From NCBI GenBank assembly GCA_011009095.1, contig VTPC01003680.1, positions 27,975-91,974 of the forward strand: a stretch of DNA of 64,000 nt, given 5' to 3'. The stretch is from Ignelater luminosus. Lineage: Eukaryota > Arthropoda > Insecta > Coleoptera > Elateridae. Positions 31,970 to 45,160 of the stretch are shown one piece after another. The translations under genes were made by a program, and so were the position numbers. Below the pieces are notes generated by a model. It was not told where the DNA came from and ran no database searches. It saw only the letters and a program-made list of their open reading frames with translations. Numbering within the stretch: position 1 is the first letter of the stretch; every line of letters begins with the position of its first letter.

Positions 31970-33515
31970 CTAGCATACAGTGGGAAAAGAAAAGAAAAGT
32001 ATGCGAAGGAGAGAGTAGGCCTGTTAATTCATAAAAACTATCAAGTGGATATCGAAAACATCATGTACACAAATGAAAGAATAATACGGGTCATCTATAA
32101 GCTTAATAGATACTGACCATCTTTAGCGTAGAACTTAAAACGCGGATAAAACACTTTAAGAGCCTATACGATCAACCTACAACGGAAGAGAATAGCGAAA
32201 CTATGCACATATAAAACAATAAAGTCAAAATAAAGCTCAAGAAAATGGAAACAGAAATAAGTAGTATTATAAATAGAATTGCCAATGAACTGCTGAAATA
32301 CGGGGGAAAAGAATTAATTGACAAAATAAAAGTCCTTATCTAACAACAAATACCCAACACATTAAGGACCAGTATTATAATACCTACATACAAGAAGAAG
32401 AAGGAAGAACAAATGGGATTCCATAGAAATAGATCTACCGCAGATACTATATTTACGCTACGTCAGATCTATAAAAAATCTATTTAATACAATACACCAG
32501 CCTTCGTGTGCTCCATTGATTTCATCAAAGCATTCAATCGTGTCCGGATATCAGATGTCCTTCGCATACTTCGGGAGAAAGAAGTTTCACCTACTTAGTC
32601 AAGGTAATTGAGAATGTCTATAACAAAACAACAACTCGTATCAAAGTCAATAATGATTTGACAGAAGAAAATTAACAGCTGCTGGAATTAGACAGGGCGA
32701 CTCACGTAGCCCGATGCTATTTAAGAGTAATGGACAAGATAATGGAAAGTGTGAGAGATATGCCGGGATACATAATGGACAAAGTGAAATAGGTATCATC
32801 TGATATGCAAATGCAAATGAGGATGACTTGCAAAGGCTGGTTCATAAGATTGTTGCAACAGCTAAAATATATAACATGACAGTATCCAAAGAAAAGACAA
32901 AGAGCTTAACAACTGCAAAAGACCCACTAAGATGCAAATTAGAAATAGAGGGTACTGTCATTAAACAAGTTATGTCATTTAAATATCTAGACATCAAAAT
33001 ATCAATAACGAAGTACAACAGCAGGCTGTAATCTCTGGACGGCTTAGAGATGTCATATGGAGAAATAAGTATATGACCATTGACACTAAAACAAAAATAT
33101 GTAAATGTGCTGTTAGACCCATCTTGACCTACGCCACCGAAACACGCGCGGACACAAACAGAACTAAACAGGCCTTAAGAACTGTAGAAATGAGAACCCT
33201 AAGATCAATTGTAGAAAAAACCTTGAGAGATGGAGTGCCAAACACTGAAATACGCCAACGTTGCAACATCCAAGATATCGTAAAATTCTCAAAACAGCGG
33301 AGAAGAGCATCGTAAGAAAGAACACACAGACCAAATGCAAGATAGCCGCACCCCAAAAATTGTAAGAGACGGTATACCACAGGGAAGATGAAAGCCAGGA
33401 ATACCACAGAACCGCTGGGCACAGAGTTGGATATCTCAACCGAAAGTCCAGGACCTTCGATTAGGCATTAACGTAGAACAGGCGTCAGCCTACAAAAAGA
33501 AAAAGAAGAAGAAAA
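31970..33515 (+). pseudogene. Non-LTR retrotransposon with internal deletions
   Basis: Endonuclease scrap: 'YSGKRKEKYAKERVGLLIH' and 'YTNERIIRVIYKL' (31974-32110). RT: 'ELLKYGGKELIDKI' (32290-32325), 'TSIIIPTYKKKK' (32370-32405), 'MGFHRNRSTADTIFTLRQI' (32413-32470), 'FVCSIDFIKAFNRVR' (32495-32540). The palm box with YADD is frame-broken. Further on, ORF 32828-33031 has 'LQRLVHKIVATAKIYNMTVS' with its neighbour 'KEKTKSL', and 'FKYLDIKIS'. ORF 33073-33315 carries 'KICKCAVRPILTYATETRAD' and 'RTLRSIVEKTLRDGVPN'. The Arg-rich tail fades near 33480 into an A/G-rich run (33497-33523) that looks like a 3' tail. Blocks normally hundreds of codons apart lie close together, showing internal deletions. 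Confidence 0.85.
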
Positions 33516-33523
33516 AGACTTAA

Positions 33524-36164
33524 ATAAGACGAAAGACAAACTATTAAGAAATAAAAGAAAATTATGAATAACTGGTTTTTTATTACTTAAACTACAGATA
33601 ATTGTGACTATTTCGTCTTAATTGTTAAAATCAAAAACATTCTAGTGAAGATTAGGAACAATAATAGCGCCGTAATAAAAAAATTTTAGTCAAAATGATA
33701 GAATTTCTTTCTCAGTGTGTGATGTAGAATAACTTGGTGTACATATTATGCGCCATTTAAAATAAACCCTGTATAACTAGGTTAAGAATCTTTAGAGACA
33801 ACTGTAAAGTAAATTTTTAAGTGCAATGCTTTTATTTTCTGTCCTACTTTCTAATTTCTAATTAAAGTCTGGCCCTTTGATATTTACCAAAACCAAAAAT
33901 GAAAGAAATGTCATTGATTTTGAGTTGCAGTTTCGTAGTTTACGGATTAAACAGTTAAACAGTTATCGATTTAGTTCATAAAGACAGTATTATTGTTTTC
34001 GTTCAATTTTGTATGGGACAGTCCTTGGTTAAGGAGCATTTCTGGCCTTCCGTGGGTAACCAGGGAACCCTTTGAGTTGACTCCGCGCATCTTCAATCTA
34101 TGAGCAAGTTTCTTGACATTTTTATTTCTGACAACCTACCAAAGATGCCAGAAACTCACAACATGTAGAAGAAACTTGAATTTCAAATGACAAACATGAC
34201 AAAAGAAACAGTAGAAAAGTAAAAAGTAACGCACAAACGGTTCTTAACAAACAAAAATGAAAAACCATAAAATTATTAAAAGCTTGACTTAGAAAGCAAA
34301 GAAACAGCTAGAACAGACAAATAACAATGTACAAAACAATATTAGAAATGACACAAAAAGACAATGAGGAAGAATAATACTGAAAATATGAGAATTTGAT
34401 AAAAACGACAGGAAATAAATAAATCGAAAATATGCTTGTTATACATAAATTGGGAGAAGTTAGATTCTTCAAATAACCAAGAAAGATATTCCAAGATATC
34501 TGATGTAGGTTTGAAACACCTGAGGTTTTACTTAGAAAGCATTCTTTGCGCTTGGATAGTTTTTAAAATTTATTAGAGTCGACCAAAAAAACTAATACAT
34601 TACATTTGGTATTAAATACTTATCCAAAAAAAAAACTAACTGTTAATAAGAAAGACTTTCTCAGTTCGAGAATCTTAATTTACTCAAAAGAAACTGGTTG
34701 GCCTGAAAACCTCCGTCTGGCCCAAAATGATCTATATCGCAGAAGCCGATCATCTCTGAAAGAGCAATTGATGGCTCCAAGCACGAATAGTCCAAAAATC
34801 TTGACGAGCCTGAAGAATCTCATGTTGGTTGGTCCTAAATACTCGAGGTTGTTTCAACGATAAACAATAAACTATATTTTTCTTAAAATGGTACGCCCTA
34901 TATAATTTGACATTTTACTGCTTTTATTCGTTGCTGATTTAAGAGTTAATAAGGTTAATTTAATTCAATTATTTATTGCAAGAAGTACTTATTAGATTTC
35001 TCGACAAGCTCTATAATACAACTTAAGAGAAATTTAGAAAATTCCTCCTTACAAGGATAAAATCTAATTTTTGTTTTAAAGAAACATTTTCGTGAAAAAT
35101 TAATCAGCTTAAATATTTAAATTAAAAGCCTTACAAAACTACTCCTGTTACGTTAGTCGTAACGCTGAAATTAAACATGCTTGGGTACATTGTTAATAAA
35201 AGCATATCTTCCTACAAATTAGTTAAATTGTTATTCAGCTTTAACAATTATAATACTGAATGGAATCTGGGATGTTTACTATATAATTTACTTTCGCAGT
35301 GATTTTGCTAAATGGGAGTATTTAATAATAAGGAATCACACCTACATGTGTTTTTCTTCAAGTATACATTCTCTACAATATAAGCGTTAAGCCGAAGCAA
35401 AGAATTGGTACACAGAAGAGAATTAGGAATAAATTGGATTGATTGTTGGGTGATTACAGATCAGCGGGAAGGATATTAGTTAGAAGACTAAAGGTTTAGG
35501 AGTGGCGTGTCCGGTAGGATACTGAACTGTAGTAGTAATAGTACTTCTCTCGAACTCGGACTTCCGGCAGGTTGTTAGCTAGATATCTTAATAAGCGTTC
35601 CTTTAGTATTTCAACCTATAGGTTACAAATCATTACAGCATGTGTGTGTTTATTACGCAGTTGTAATTAGAATCGAAGTCGAAAATTAATTAGAGATTGG
35701 ATAAATTATAAAGACATAAATAACATCAAAGATGATTTAATTAAGGTTCGTTGTGACTGGGGAGGATTTTGTTAATTTACAAAGGCAAACGAAATTTTCC
35801 AAATAGCAATATTGCCAGGTAATTAGCATGAAAGCCGATTGCTTAGAAAATTTAGTTTCTAGTTGATTTACGTTTAATTAACTTTCCGCTATGCCTGTCT
35901 AGAAGTTTTACAGATTCTGTGTAGCAAACTGGCGTTGCTTATTTAGTAAGACAAGTTTCGACATATATCAAATATCGGCAATATTATGTTTATTATGTGA
36001 TGTAATAATAATGAAAATAAAATACAAGGGAACGTTGTTAAAGTTTCATCCTCGCAGTAACTCTTTTCGACCTAAAGCTATTTATCCAACTAAATAGCGA
36101 TTACGGCTGAACATTGTAAAATGAATATCAAGATAGTTTAGTATTCACATTTCATAAGTTTCAA
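33524..36164. other. AT-rich DNA, no gene seen
   Basis: An 85-codon plus-strand ORF at 34606-34863 has no recognised domain. No other structure stood out. Confidence 0.35.
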
Positions 36165-36195
36165 AGTGTATTGTAGTGTATTGTAGTGTATTGTA
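36165..36195. repeat. Short tandem repeat, 10-bp unit x3
   Basis: Three perfect copies of AGTGTATTGT in a row. Confidence 0.9.
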
Positions 36196-37840
36196 TCTTC
36201 TTCAACCAGGAGTGTGTTGTTTAGTAACTATTATGTGTGCACAATATTCGAACTAATAAATGAAACCAAACCTGCGTTGAACACTAAACCTCAGTAATCC
36301 CCGTTATTCGATCAAAATTGAAAAGAGCGGCGAACCGTTCTATAATCACTCGCTTGCAATTTCACGTTGCTGTTAAATTTCGGTTCGTTTACCCTTCAGG
36401 TATCTGTTATAGTCAGTTTGATTCATTGCGATAGATCCAACATTCAAAGTTTTGTTGTTTTCAGTTTTTTGTCCGCGTTCTCTTACGATTATTGAACAAT
36501 TTTATTGGCTGAAAGCGATAAAATGTTTCAGATCTTTTTTCTTTTTCCGAGATTTAAAACAATAAATTCTAGCCTTTGGAAGCTTTCTTTTATTATTTTT
36601 TATCGATACACAAAATACAGATAAATATAATAGTTTTCCAATGTTTTATCAAAACGATTCGTTCGCGTGAAGTGATAGGCTTTACATAACTAAAGCAGCT
36701 TAGTATATACTCGGTACATATTTACGTGGTACTGTTTCACGGATTAATAAAAATGCATATTTTGCTAACAGGTGTAATTCAGAATTATTGCTGCTGAAAG
36801 TCATTATTCTCTATTCTGAACAAAATAGTAAGATTCTTCTACAATTTGAAACTTGATTTTGTCCAAAAAGCCTTTTTGAGCAATCTCTGTTAGAACGCCA
36901 TTCCACTGAAGTTTAGTGGCATTATTATAAATGTACAAATCTAGATCTTTTTTTTCTATATGACTCTTATCTTCTGTTCTACTCAATGTAATGTACATCG
37001 GATAATAAGCAGATCACTTTGCTGAAGAGAAAATACACAGATTTACTTGGTCACATTGTTATATTAACAATAGCGTAGCAAAGAGATGAAAGGGTACAGA
37101 TAAATCAATAGTACACATTTGGTACCACAAACTGAAACTGAATGATCTCTTTACATATACCATTAGAAGTCTAACGGCAGGCACGATGTTTTGCACAGTT
37201 GTAATTGATTCTGTTAAACAACCAAAAGAACAAATGAGTAACCCCAAACACTCCATCGATGGTGAAAACAAGATACTTCAAACTAGAAGTATATTTACAA
37301 TACTTAGTATACGAAAACAAACACTATTAGTCAACAAGCAACTCAGCCCCGGAACAAAAGTACTATTATGAATTTTATTAGAAAGAAGCAACCCAGTGAA
37401 GAAAGTCAAAATCCTGTCACGACATAGAAAACATCCTTGAAATAAAATGCGTCAAAGTTCCATTCTTAATTTTACCCTCCAATAAATTAATAGCATATCA
37501 ATTTATTCTCAAGTATCAGCTCTTTATCAGCAAACACGAAATTTTAGATTTATGGTCAAAGTGCCCACGATACTTGTAATACAATAGATTGGTATCATTA
37601 GGAAGCAGTTTCTCTACCTTTACAGGTATATTTCATAGAAAACAACCTTATGTTATTTGCTAGCAAACAAACAAGAGACGAGTTTCGCTGGCATCGCTGT
37701 AAAACAGCACTGTAAATAAGAATGGAAACCTTCAGTTACCTTAATTACAATAATATTGTGCTCTATAGATTTATTCACAGATAAAGATGTGACTTTTGTC
37801 TGTAAATAGGTCCTCAGGAATGCTTTTGGTTATTCTTCAA
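36196..37840. other. Unassigned DNA with short ORFs
   Basis: ORFs at 36804-36998 and 37059-37271 (minus) and 37186-37371 (plus) are open but match no family that I can name. The 36804-36998 frame ('DKSHIEKKDLDLYIYNN') is the most protein-like. No splice or promoter context supports a gene. Confidence 0.3.
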
Positions 37841-37841
37841 T

Positions 37842-38130
37842 GTTATCGTATCGTATCGTTTATATAGCGCGGCTGTATCTAACCTTGAGCTTTAACCTGC
37901 TTCTCTGGTATGTGGATCTCGGTGTTGGATCTTTGGTGGGCTGTTAATACCTCGCTGCGTTCTATGAGGCAGCAAGATTTTAAGGCATTTTGGGAGCCTT
38001 GGATCGATTTGACGAAAATGTGTTTCGTAGACTAGGATGACATACAGATCATGTCGTCGAGAGAATTCCAGTAGTTGAAGTTTCTTTCCCTCTAGGCCGC
38101 TGGTTATTGGTTTTTTTGAGTCGTCTGTCT
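37842..38130 (-). pseudogene. Jockey-like LINE ORF2 start (endonuclease N-terminus)
   Basis: The minus strand near 38080-37960 reads 'GLEGKKLQLLEFSRRHDLYV' and 'ILVYETHFRQIDPRLPKC', matching the start of APE-type endonucleases of Jockey-like LINEs ('NGL..K..EL..FL....IDI.LI.ETH'); the Glu of 'ETH' is the metal-binding residue. It lies directly downstream of the gag-like ORF below, as in intact elements. The rest of ORF2 is absent: at 37842-37865 the element runs into a short run of CGATA units that may be a 3' tail. Confidence 0.65.
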
Positions 38131-38131
38131 A

Positions 38132-39885
38132 TCAGCATTCTAGGAGGGTTAGGATCTCTGGGAGTAGTTCTAGAAAGTCTTGATTTGGAGGGCGTCTAGA
38201 GCAATAGAGAAAACTTTCTTTAAGGTCTCCGTTGGCGCCCCCGAGTGTTTGGTGCTGGCGACGTTCCCCAGTAGTCGAGTGAGGAAACAAAGAGCTATCA
38301 GTTTTAGATTCTTGATGTGGGGATTCTGTGCTGAAGGGAGCGGGAGGGATTGCAACCAGTTCGCTGTAGGATTTCAAGGGACGGAGCTGACTGAACGGTG
38401 GACATGCCATTAGACTCGAACGGTGACTCTCCGTGGCTGATGCAAGCTTCTTCTGAGAAGTTGTCTTCTTCGAAAATCTCAAACACCCTTGGCATTTAAA
38501 TTTTGGTTTGAGCGAGATCCTTATCTTTGGATTTTGCAAAACGTCGCAGAGAGCGTCCCATCTAATGACATTACGGTCTCTACTATCCTTGTAATAGTAA
38601 CATCCTTCGTCCAAAAAAACTAAACTTGCACGATTGTATTTGTTTGGTTCATGTTACGGCCTTCAGCACTTGCAGGCCAATAATGGTCCCGCCAACCCCT
38701 TTCCCCTCTGATGTTATATACGTACTTATTACTAAGGGGGAAGACACACCGAGCCGTAGAGATTTTCTCTACCGTACTGCTTCCTTCGCCCTTCCTAATC
38801 TATCCTCCCAAATAATACCACTTGTGTTATCTCGTCTTCGCACCCAATCTTTTTAGTTAATTATAAATCGTCTTTCTAGTCATTATCTTTTCGTTTTCTT
38901 CTAGCTGACCTGAGCGGCCTGAATTTACGCTTTGTCAGGATATCGTCCCTAACGCCTTGTCGCCGGCAAACGAGAAGTGTCTACATGGAGGGTTTCGCAT
39001 CCATAGAAACCCATGGCAGCCCTCCTACTCGGACAAGGTAGTTCAACGGAAGTCCTACGGCTAGTATGATTTTTCATAATCACCCTTGGCAGCTGGCGGA
39101 ATGGCCCCCACCACAGTTTGCACATATTGCCAGCTGATCTTTGTTTTTTGTGCATGTAGCCGAGTGATGCTGGCCGGCACACTTCACGCAGCGAGGTGCA
39201 GAGTAGCAGCTTGGCACCTGTGACATTGTGGTTTCTTGCAGGATGTTTCTGTTTTGATGTCAAGGAAGAGGAGGGATTTTAAATTGCAGATTTCCTTTGC
39301 CTCTAGTGAGTTTATGATGTTCACTAGAACCAGGGATGTGGGGCGTTGTTCTTTGTCTACGGGGATGCGGAAAACTGAGTTGACCTGGAAGCCTTTATCT
39401 TGGAGGTCGTTCTGAACGTCTGCGGTGTCGATTTTCTATGGGATACCAACCGAAGCGGCCTTTCTGCTGATAGCTAATAGGTACAAAAAGCCGTTTTGTC
39501 CTCATCAAGGAAGTGAATGGTATTTCGGTAATTTTCCATCGTTGCGGGTTGAGTGATTATTCTGTCATTAACGTTTTCCACCTTTTAAAGTTTAGCTTGA
39601 GGCATTTGAGTTCAATCGATAGGATCTCCCAACGTTTTTTGTTTTTTATGATGATAGGTGGTATTGTCGTGCGCTTTTCTGTCTGGTTTGGACTGGCGTC
39701 AATGTCTGCATCGTCCATGCTCTCGTCCGCAAGGATGTTGAAGCTGTTCTCGACGACGACCGCGCTGTTCTCGGCAGATTCTTGCCTTTCTGCTTTCGGG
39801 GTTTCCTATGCGCCACCGTTGTGTACTCGTCGTTTGAGGTGCTGGGGTTCACCCCGGTCATCGAGTCGCTGGTTGTTATAGAGGG
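38132..39885 (-). pseudogene. Jockey-like LINE gag (ORF1) with CCHC zinc knuckles
   Basis: Minus strand, read from 39885 down over several frames: 'NILADESMDDADIDASPNQT', 'IPPIIIKNKKRWEILS', 'NYRNTIHFLDEDKTAF', 'DVQNDLQDKGFQVNSVFRIP', 'LLFLDIKTETSCKKPQCHRC', then knuckles 'RCVKCAGQHHSATC' and 'CANCGGGHSASC' (CX2CX4HX4C each). These are the PRE_C2HC-like domain and zinc knuckles of Jockey/R1-type gag, which binds element RNA. The C-terminal ORF 38132-38614 (160 codons) has 'SYSELVA' and 'DFLELLPEILTLL', the usual gag C-terminus. Sequence at about 38615-38945 between these blocks does not translate sensibly and may be an insertion. The region is less AT-rich than its surroundings. The first knuckle is broken by a frameshift. 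Confidence 0.8.
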
Positions 39886-41935
39886 ACTGACGCACGTGGT
39901 TAAGTAGCTTCCCTTTTTTCAATGGTATACTTCTGAACTTCGAGAGCAAACCTTCTACGTTCTTCGACAGAAAGATCTATTTTTGTTCACATCTTGGTGA
40001 TTGGATGATTTAGAAACACAATTGGAGCGCTGTCTTCTCTTCTCCTCTCTCTTATGTGTCGTTTTTTCCCTGTCTCTCTGTCTTGTACTGACGTATTCTC
40101 CAATGTTGTAACACAAAACTGTAATTTATAATTTTCAAAACAAAGATAAGGTAAATCATAGTGGATTATTGTTATAGACAGTCTGATGCAGTCGGAAGTT
40201 ATGCTACATTAGTTTTTTCGTTATCGTAGACATAAGTTTTCCCTCAGGGTTAGGTTGAATTTTTAACGTTGAACAGCCAAAAGAATAAAAATAAATTTGT
40301 CCCTTAAAATTCCACGTTTTTGAAGTCAGGAATGTAAATGATCCACTAATATATCTGTCAACTTTAAATCATTCATTTCTGCAAACAAAAGTTACAATAC
40401 AAAAAAATATTGAAGAATTTTTAACTTAAAATTAATCGGCTCCTATCCTGGATATTGTTTTTGCAAGGGAAGTCTTAGTTTCAGTTTCAGGTGCTAGTTA
40501 GATCTTTAAAACAGTTTCACTTTTCACTTTTGTTTTAATGAAAAATATTTCTAATGCAAATTTAAAAGTTGAAGTTGCGAGAAATAACATGGCGTTATTT
40601 TTAAATTTTATGGTACTTTAATAAGACTGCAAATTTAGTTTTGTTTATCAAACCTGTTTGTCGGAAATATTTTTCAATCTGGCTTGTACAATGTTTATTT
40701 TAACACACGGTGATTCTTTGAAAAGAAATGTTTATTGCATTTTAGTCTTTGATTTTCTAGAATTCTGCTACTAGATACGCCGTCCCAGGCCGAGTTTGTT
40801 TTAATATGGATTAAGACATTTAATTTTCCATTACAGGAGATGTGTTGCGTCTGTGGATGATTCCAGTGTAAACCTGTTTTCTAATTTTGTTATTTCTTGG
40901 TTTGTTGCCTGTTCCAACACGAACGGAACATCCCATCGTGTCAGACAGGGGTGTTTGTTTTGCTATTCTTGTCTTACCTAGGGTTACTATAGCTGTATCT
41001 AATTACGGCGTGGCTTAGTTTTGGCGCGCTTGGCGAAGATTCCAGCGCTCAAAGAACAGTTATCAGACAGCCAGCAAAAAGAGCAAATCAAGTTCTGTCT
41101 TCGAGGATCTTTCCTTTTAAGGTCCTAGACAATATGATTTTACCGCAAGTTCTTTTGTTTGCGAAGCTATTGAGGCCCTTTGAAAAACAGGTTTCTTTGA
41201 GTTATTTTGCTACGGCTATCTGGTCAGATGTGCTGACAGAACGTAGCGGGTAATTAGAGAAAAGCTTTTTTATTTTGTCTTTGTTAAAATTACTGTGTTT
41301 ACTTATATGCAACTCTGTTTTTCTTATTGATTCTTAATAAATCGTTGTGTCACCTATTTTAGTATTTTATTGGTATACTGTTTTTTCAACATTTTAGGCT
41401 GAGGATTAAATGTGTATGTGTATTTTTGAAGCTAATGTGCACATATTGTAAATCAGACCCTTGGACCAGTAGTGATATGCTGAATAAGCAAATATTTTGT
41501 TGTTTTACTAGAAAAAGTTTAGATACAATACTGAAGTCGGCAGTGATCAATGACCAGTCGATCATTTTGTGCAAGTTTATAGCATTTTCCGATTTAACGG
41601 GTAGCAGCGAGCTGTTTAATGAAAACCTAATACGATTTTAAGATATTATAAGCTTTTCGGTAAGTATTGCTACCAGGGCATTTTACTAATACATACATAT
41701 ATGCAGACTGTTTTGGTGCGGAACTACGAATGCAATGACCTTGACTTGGTTACTGGCGCCCATATTGATTCAGACAATTTTAAGTACTAAGTGAGGTTCT
41801 TGTATCAAGTTTCTAATTAAATTTATAGTAAATTATTTGTAACCTCCCCCCCCATCTCCGACGTTCGAGCTGCGGGCACAACCCCCTTTTAGGTCTGCAC
41901 AAGGACACGCCACTTTTTTTAATTTTGCCCGTGAC
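39886..41935. other. Unassigned DNA
   Basis: Only short ORFs without motifs (for example 41426-41641). A C8 run occurs near 41846. Confidence 0.35.
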
Positions 41936-41936
41936 A

Positions 41937-42400
41937 AAAAGCCTACATGAGCAAATCAAAGGTAAAATCAGTGCTCATCGGCTTCTTTGACTCAAAAGGT
42001 GTGGTCCACAGGTAGTTTGTAACCGGACATACAGTGTCTGAGCGGTTAAGGTTAAGAATCTATCGCGTCCGAAGGGAGATTGCCTATACCTGAATTCTCT
42101 ATCAGGACAATACGCTGAGTCACACGCGTAAGGAAGTCTTTGACAAGGTGCAATGTGGCAACGCTGCCTCGGTCTCCCTACCTTTCAAATGTGGCCCCGC
42201 TCGATTTCTTTCTCTTCGGATCTGATGTGTTATTCGGCCATCCAGAACTTTGGACGCACATGGTCAGTTCAAACCAATTCATCAATTAAAAATATTCTTG
42301 CAAAGAAGATCAACCTTCACTCTATGAGCTGCTGTATTAAAATGGGGTTGGATTTTAATGCAGCTATTGAGAATCACAACAGAAAAATCTTCATTTAAGA
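41937..42400 (+). pseudogene. Mariner-family (Mos/Himar-like) transposase fragment
   Basis: The plus strand reads 'SKSKVKSVLIGFFDSKGVVH' and 'FVTGHTVSERLRLRIYRVRR' (41950-42080), then 'ILYQDNTLSHTRKEVFDKV' (42095-42150) and, in another frame, 'PRSPYLSNVAPLDFFLFG' (42170-42220). This is the catalytic core of classical mariner transposases: 'K.K.M..VFFD..GIV....', second Asp in 'HDNA..H', third Asp in 'YSPDLAP.DFFLF'. It is broken by at least two frameshifts and lacks the HTH region. It is clearly distinct from the DD41D elements elsewhere in the window. Confidence 0.75.
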
Positions 42401-44225
42401 AACACCAATTCACACACACGTCTTGTCTTTTTGGAAAACGCCGTGAAAGAGACAAGAAAAAAATTTTTCTAAAAAAATTTCAAATTTGAAGGCAAAAGTG
42501 GCTACATCTAGCGTAAACAACGCAAACTACGAACCGCCTAGAATGTATGCAACCAGTCATACATAAAGGGTTAAACTGTTGTCACTGAGAAAACAATTAA
42601 ATAATAGAAAAATCAATAATCAATAAACGAAATTAACGATTAACAAAAACTCGTTACAGATTTCTTCACCTACAAATGTCACATTGGTGCTCGTAAAAGA
42701 TTTCTTAAGACGAAAAGCTTCTGAGTGAAAATAAAGATATGTGCTATAGTTATCCGAATGTAGAAATATCTCTGACCGCACAGACTATATCCCAAAAAAA
42801 AGATTAAAATTGTTTTAATGTTTTTTTATTCAATAATAGAAATTGTTAGGCCAAAAGCATCTCCCTCGACTGCAAACATAGAGCTACGTCTTTTGTATAG
42901 CTTAAAAAGGATAGCTTGATATGATAGTCTATGGAAAATAGTGTGTTAATTTCTCTAGTTCCACAATAATAATACTATTCAAATAACACTAAAAAGTGTT
43001 TTTTTAATTTCTTGTCATTAAAAAAATGCCAAAACTCCTAACCAGGAAGCGGGATGTACTCGACAGTGACTATTCAATTTAGTATTGCGGGTACTCGTAT
43101 ATTCATTGATATTACATAAACCAAATAATAATAAATTTAATTAAAAACCATCATGTTTCGTACTTTTTAGTCTTAACATTGACAACGGTTGTTTGAAAAA
43201 TAGTTGACACTAAGCTGACTATTCTATTTCCCATGAAGCTAGTTGTTGAATTTGGTTTGAAATAATTTACTTATAAACTTTCTTTATCTATCGACATCGT
43301 TTGCTCATGAAAATGCTTTTAGTGTGCTTTCAGCAGAACATCAATTCTGCCTTTATTGATCCCATTAACATACGTGACATTAGTTGGTGTATTTATTTCT
43401 TTATTTGGAATACTAAACAGACATTACTGCCTATTACGTGGAATTTACAATAAACAAATACAATCAAAGTAAAAGTATCAATTTCCCAAATTTCTCATAC
43501 TAACTACCACCTTAAAAGCAAACATTGAACTAAAGTATTCATGTCTATCGGGCAAGGACGTAATATTGAATAAATTATGAAACGAATAAAGACTGCTATG
43601 TGGGTTGTGAACTTTTTCATTTAATAAATTCCGACATAAGAATGCGAGCAATAACATTCTAATTTGGAGAAGCAGATATACTAAAGCGTAATTTCTTAAT
43701 AGTCGCAACTATATATATGTATAATTGTATATGTGGATTTGCCGATATTTCTACAACCAAATGCATGGGAATATGGAATTAGTCATGGATTCGTTTCTTC
43801 GAGTGTGTTTCAGTTATGTGTAGTTATAGTTCTGAGCTAAAAATTTAATAAGTAAGAGATGGTTCAAATTAAAATGTATCAAAACAAAACTTCGATATAC
43901 ATACATGCTGACAAACTAGTCCAACGAAAGTTTACACAAATGACGGCAATACAGCTATACGGGTTTTTGCTCAAACAATAAACGTCAGTATTTTTGGAAT
44001 GGAGATATAGGAGCTATCAGTTTTTGGCCGCTTAAGATAGTCATTAGCAATGGATCTATTATTGGTCTCACGATTTCCTCGTGCATTGTTGCTATTAATC
44101 AATCATGTTCTGTATTGAGAATGTTGTATCTACCGATTCATTTTAAAGACAGGCTTTTTCAAGTTTTAGTGGTTCCTTAACTCTAACATACTTGTATAAT
44201 AAGTTGATTTCTGGGTAGGTATAAA
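42401..44225. other. AT-rich DNA, no gene seen
   Basis: A 76-codon minus-strand ORF (43478-43708) has no motif. Nothing else recognised. Confidence 0.4.
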
Positions 44226-44229
44226 CATT

Positions 44230-45060
44230 ATTCCTGACTTGAAACAAGGTTGTTGGTCGCTGTTCACATTTCTCCAGATTTGGATGCTATTACTGCTCTG
44301 ACGTCTGAACAAATGAAGATTTTAGGCTCTTTATTATTAATTATTGCTTCTACAAAGCCAATCAGGCAAACAAGCCATCGCGTTTCTCTAGCTACACAGA
44401 GGGAGATTGACGAGGAACTACAGTATATGTTGGTAAATGACATTATCTTCCGTGGGCGACACCAGCTTTCATGCTTCCTAAAAAAGATGAAAATTCAGAA
44501 AACTTAAACAAGTGATGCGAATGGACGGATCATTCCTGTTGAATAATAGATTAAAGAAGTTAAGTATCTGAGTTTCCTGGATGTAAGATATTATTAGCAG
44601 ATCCAGGTAGAAGAAACCTCAAGACGCTAAACTGCTTTTTCTGTTCCTGGTTACAGCCATTTTCAATTTAAGAGCATGCTTTTTGGACTTACAGACAGTG
44701 CAGCAACTTGGTAACGCCTCATTGAGCGCATTTTAGATTCAGAACTAGAACCACACGTCTTCGCCTATCTTGACGATATAATCGTAATTACTGAAGATTG
44801 TGACCTTGAAAGAAATCTTTTCACGTGCTCGAGAAGCAGGTCTTACGTTATCTTAAAAAACTGTCATATGTGTCATTGTTCTGAATTAAACTATTAAATT
44901 AATTTAAAGGTTTCACGTCAATCCCGATAAGATGAAAGCAATTATTGATGATTCCTTCCCGAAGAATGCAAGTGAGTTACGGCGAGTGACAGGTACAGCT
45001 TTTTAATATAGACGGTTTATCCATAGTTTTTCTGCTGCAATAGCACATAATTATGTCAAC
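44230..45060 (+). pseudogene. Ty3/gypsy reverse transcriptase fragment
   Basis: ORF 44250-44507 (85 codons) carries the region before RT: 'TKPIRQTSHRVSLATQREID' and 'ELQYMLVNDIIF' (the usual 'QP.RQ..YRV.......D..L..ML..GII'). Further on, over stops, are 'FQFKSMLFGLTDSAATW' (usual 'MPFGL.NAP.TFQ'), the catalytic box 'FAYLDDIIVITED' with YLDD at 44766-44777, 'VNPDKMKAI' and 'SELRRVTGTAF' followed by 'YRRFIHSFSAAIAH'. The order of RT blocks is correct, but the segment between 'RGRHQLS' and 'LFGL' is degraded. No gag, integrase or LTR was found around it. The YLDD residues survive although the frame is interrupted. Confidence 0.85.
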
Positions 45061-45160
45061 ACTTTGTTAAGGTTTTTAATATTTGTAAAATTATTCTGTA
45101 ATAATTGAGGAATAGGGTTGTAGAGAGTAGCTGTTTTCGCGGGGTAGTAATCTGCGTAAT

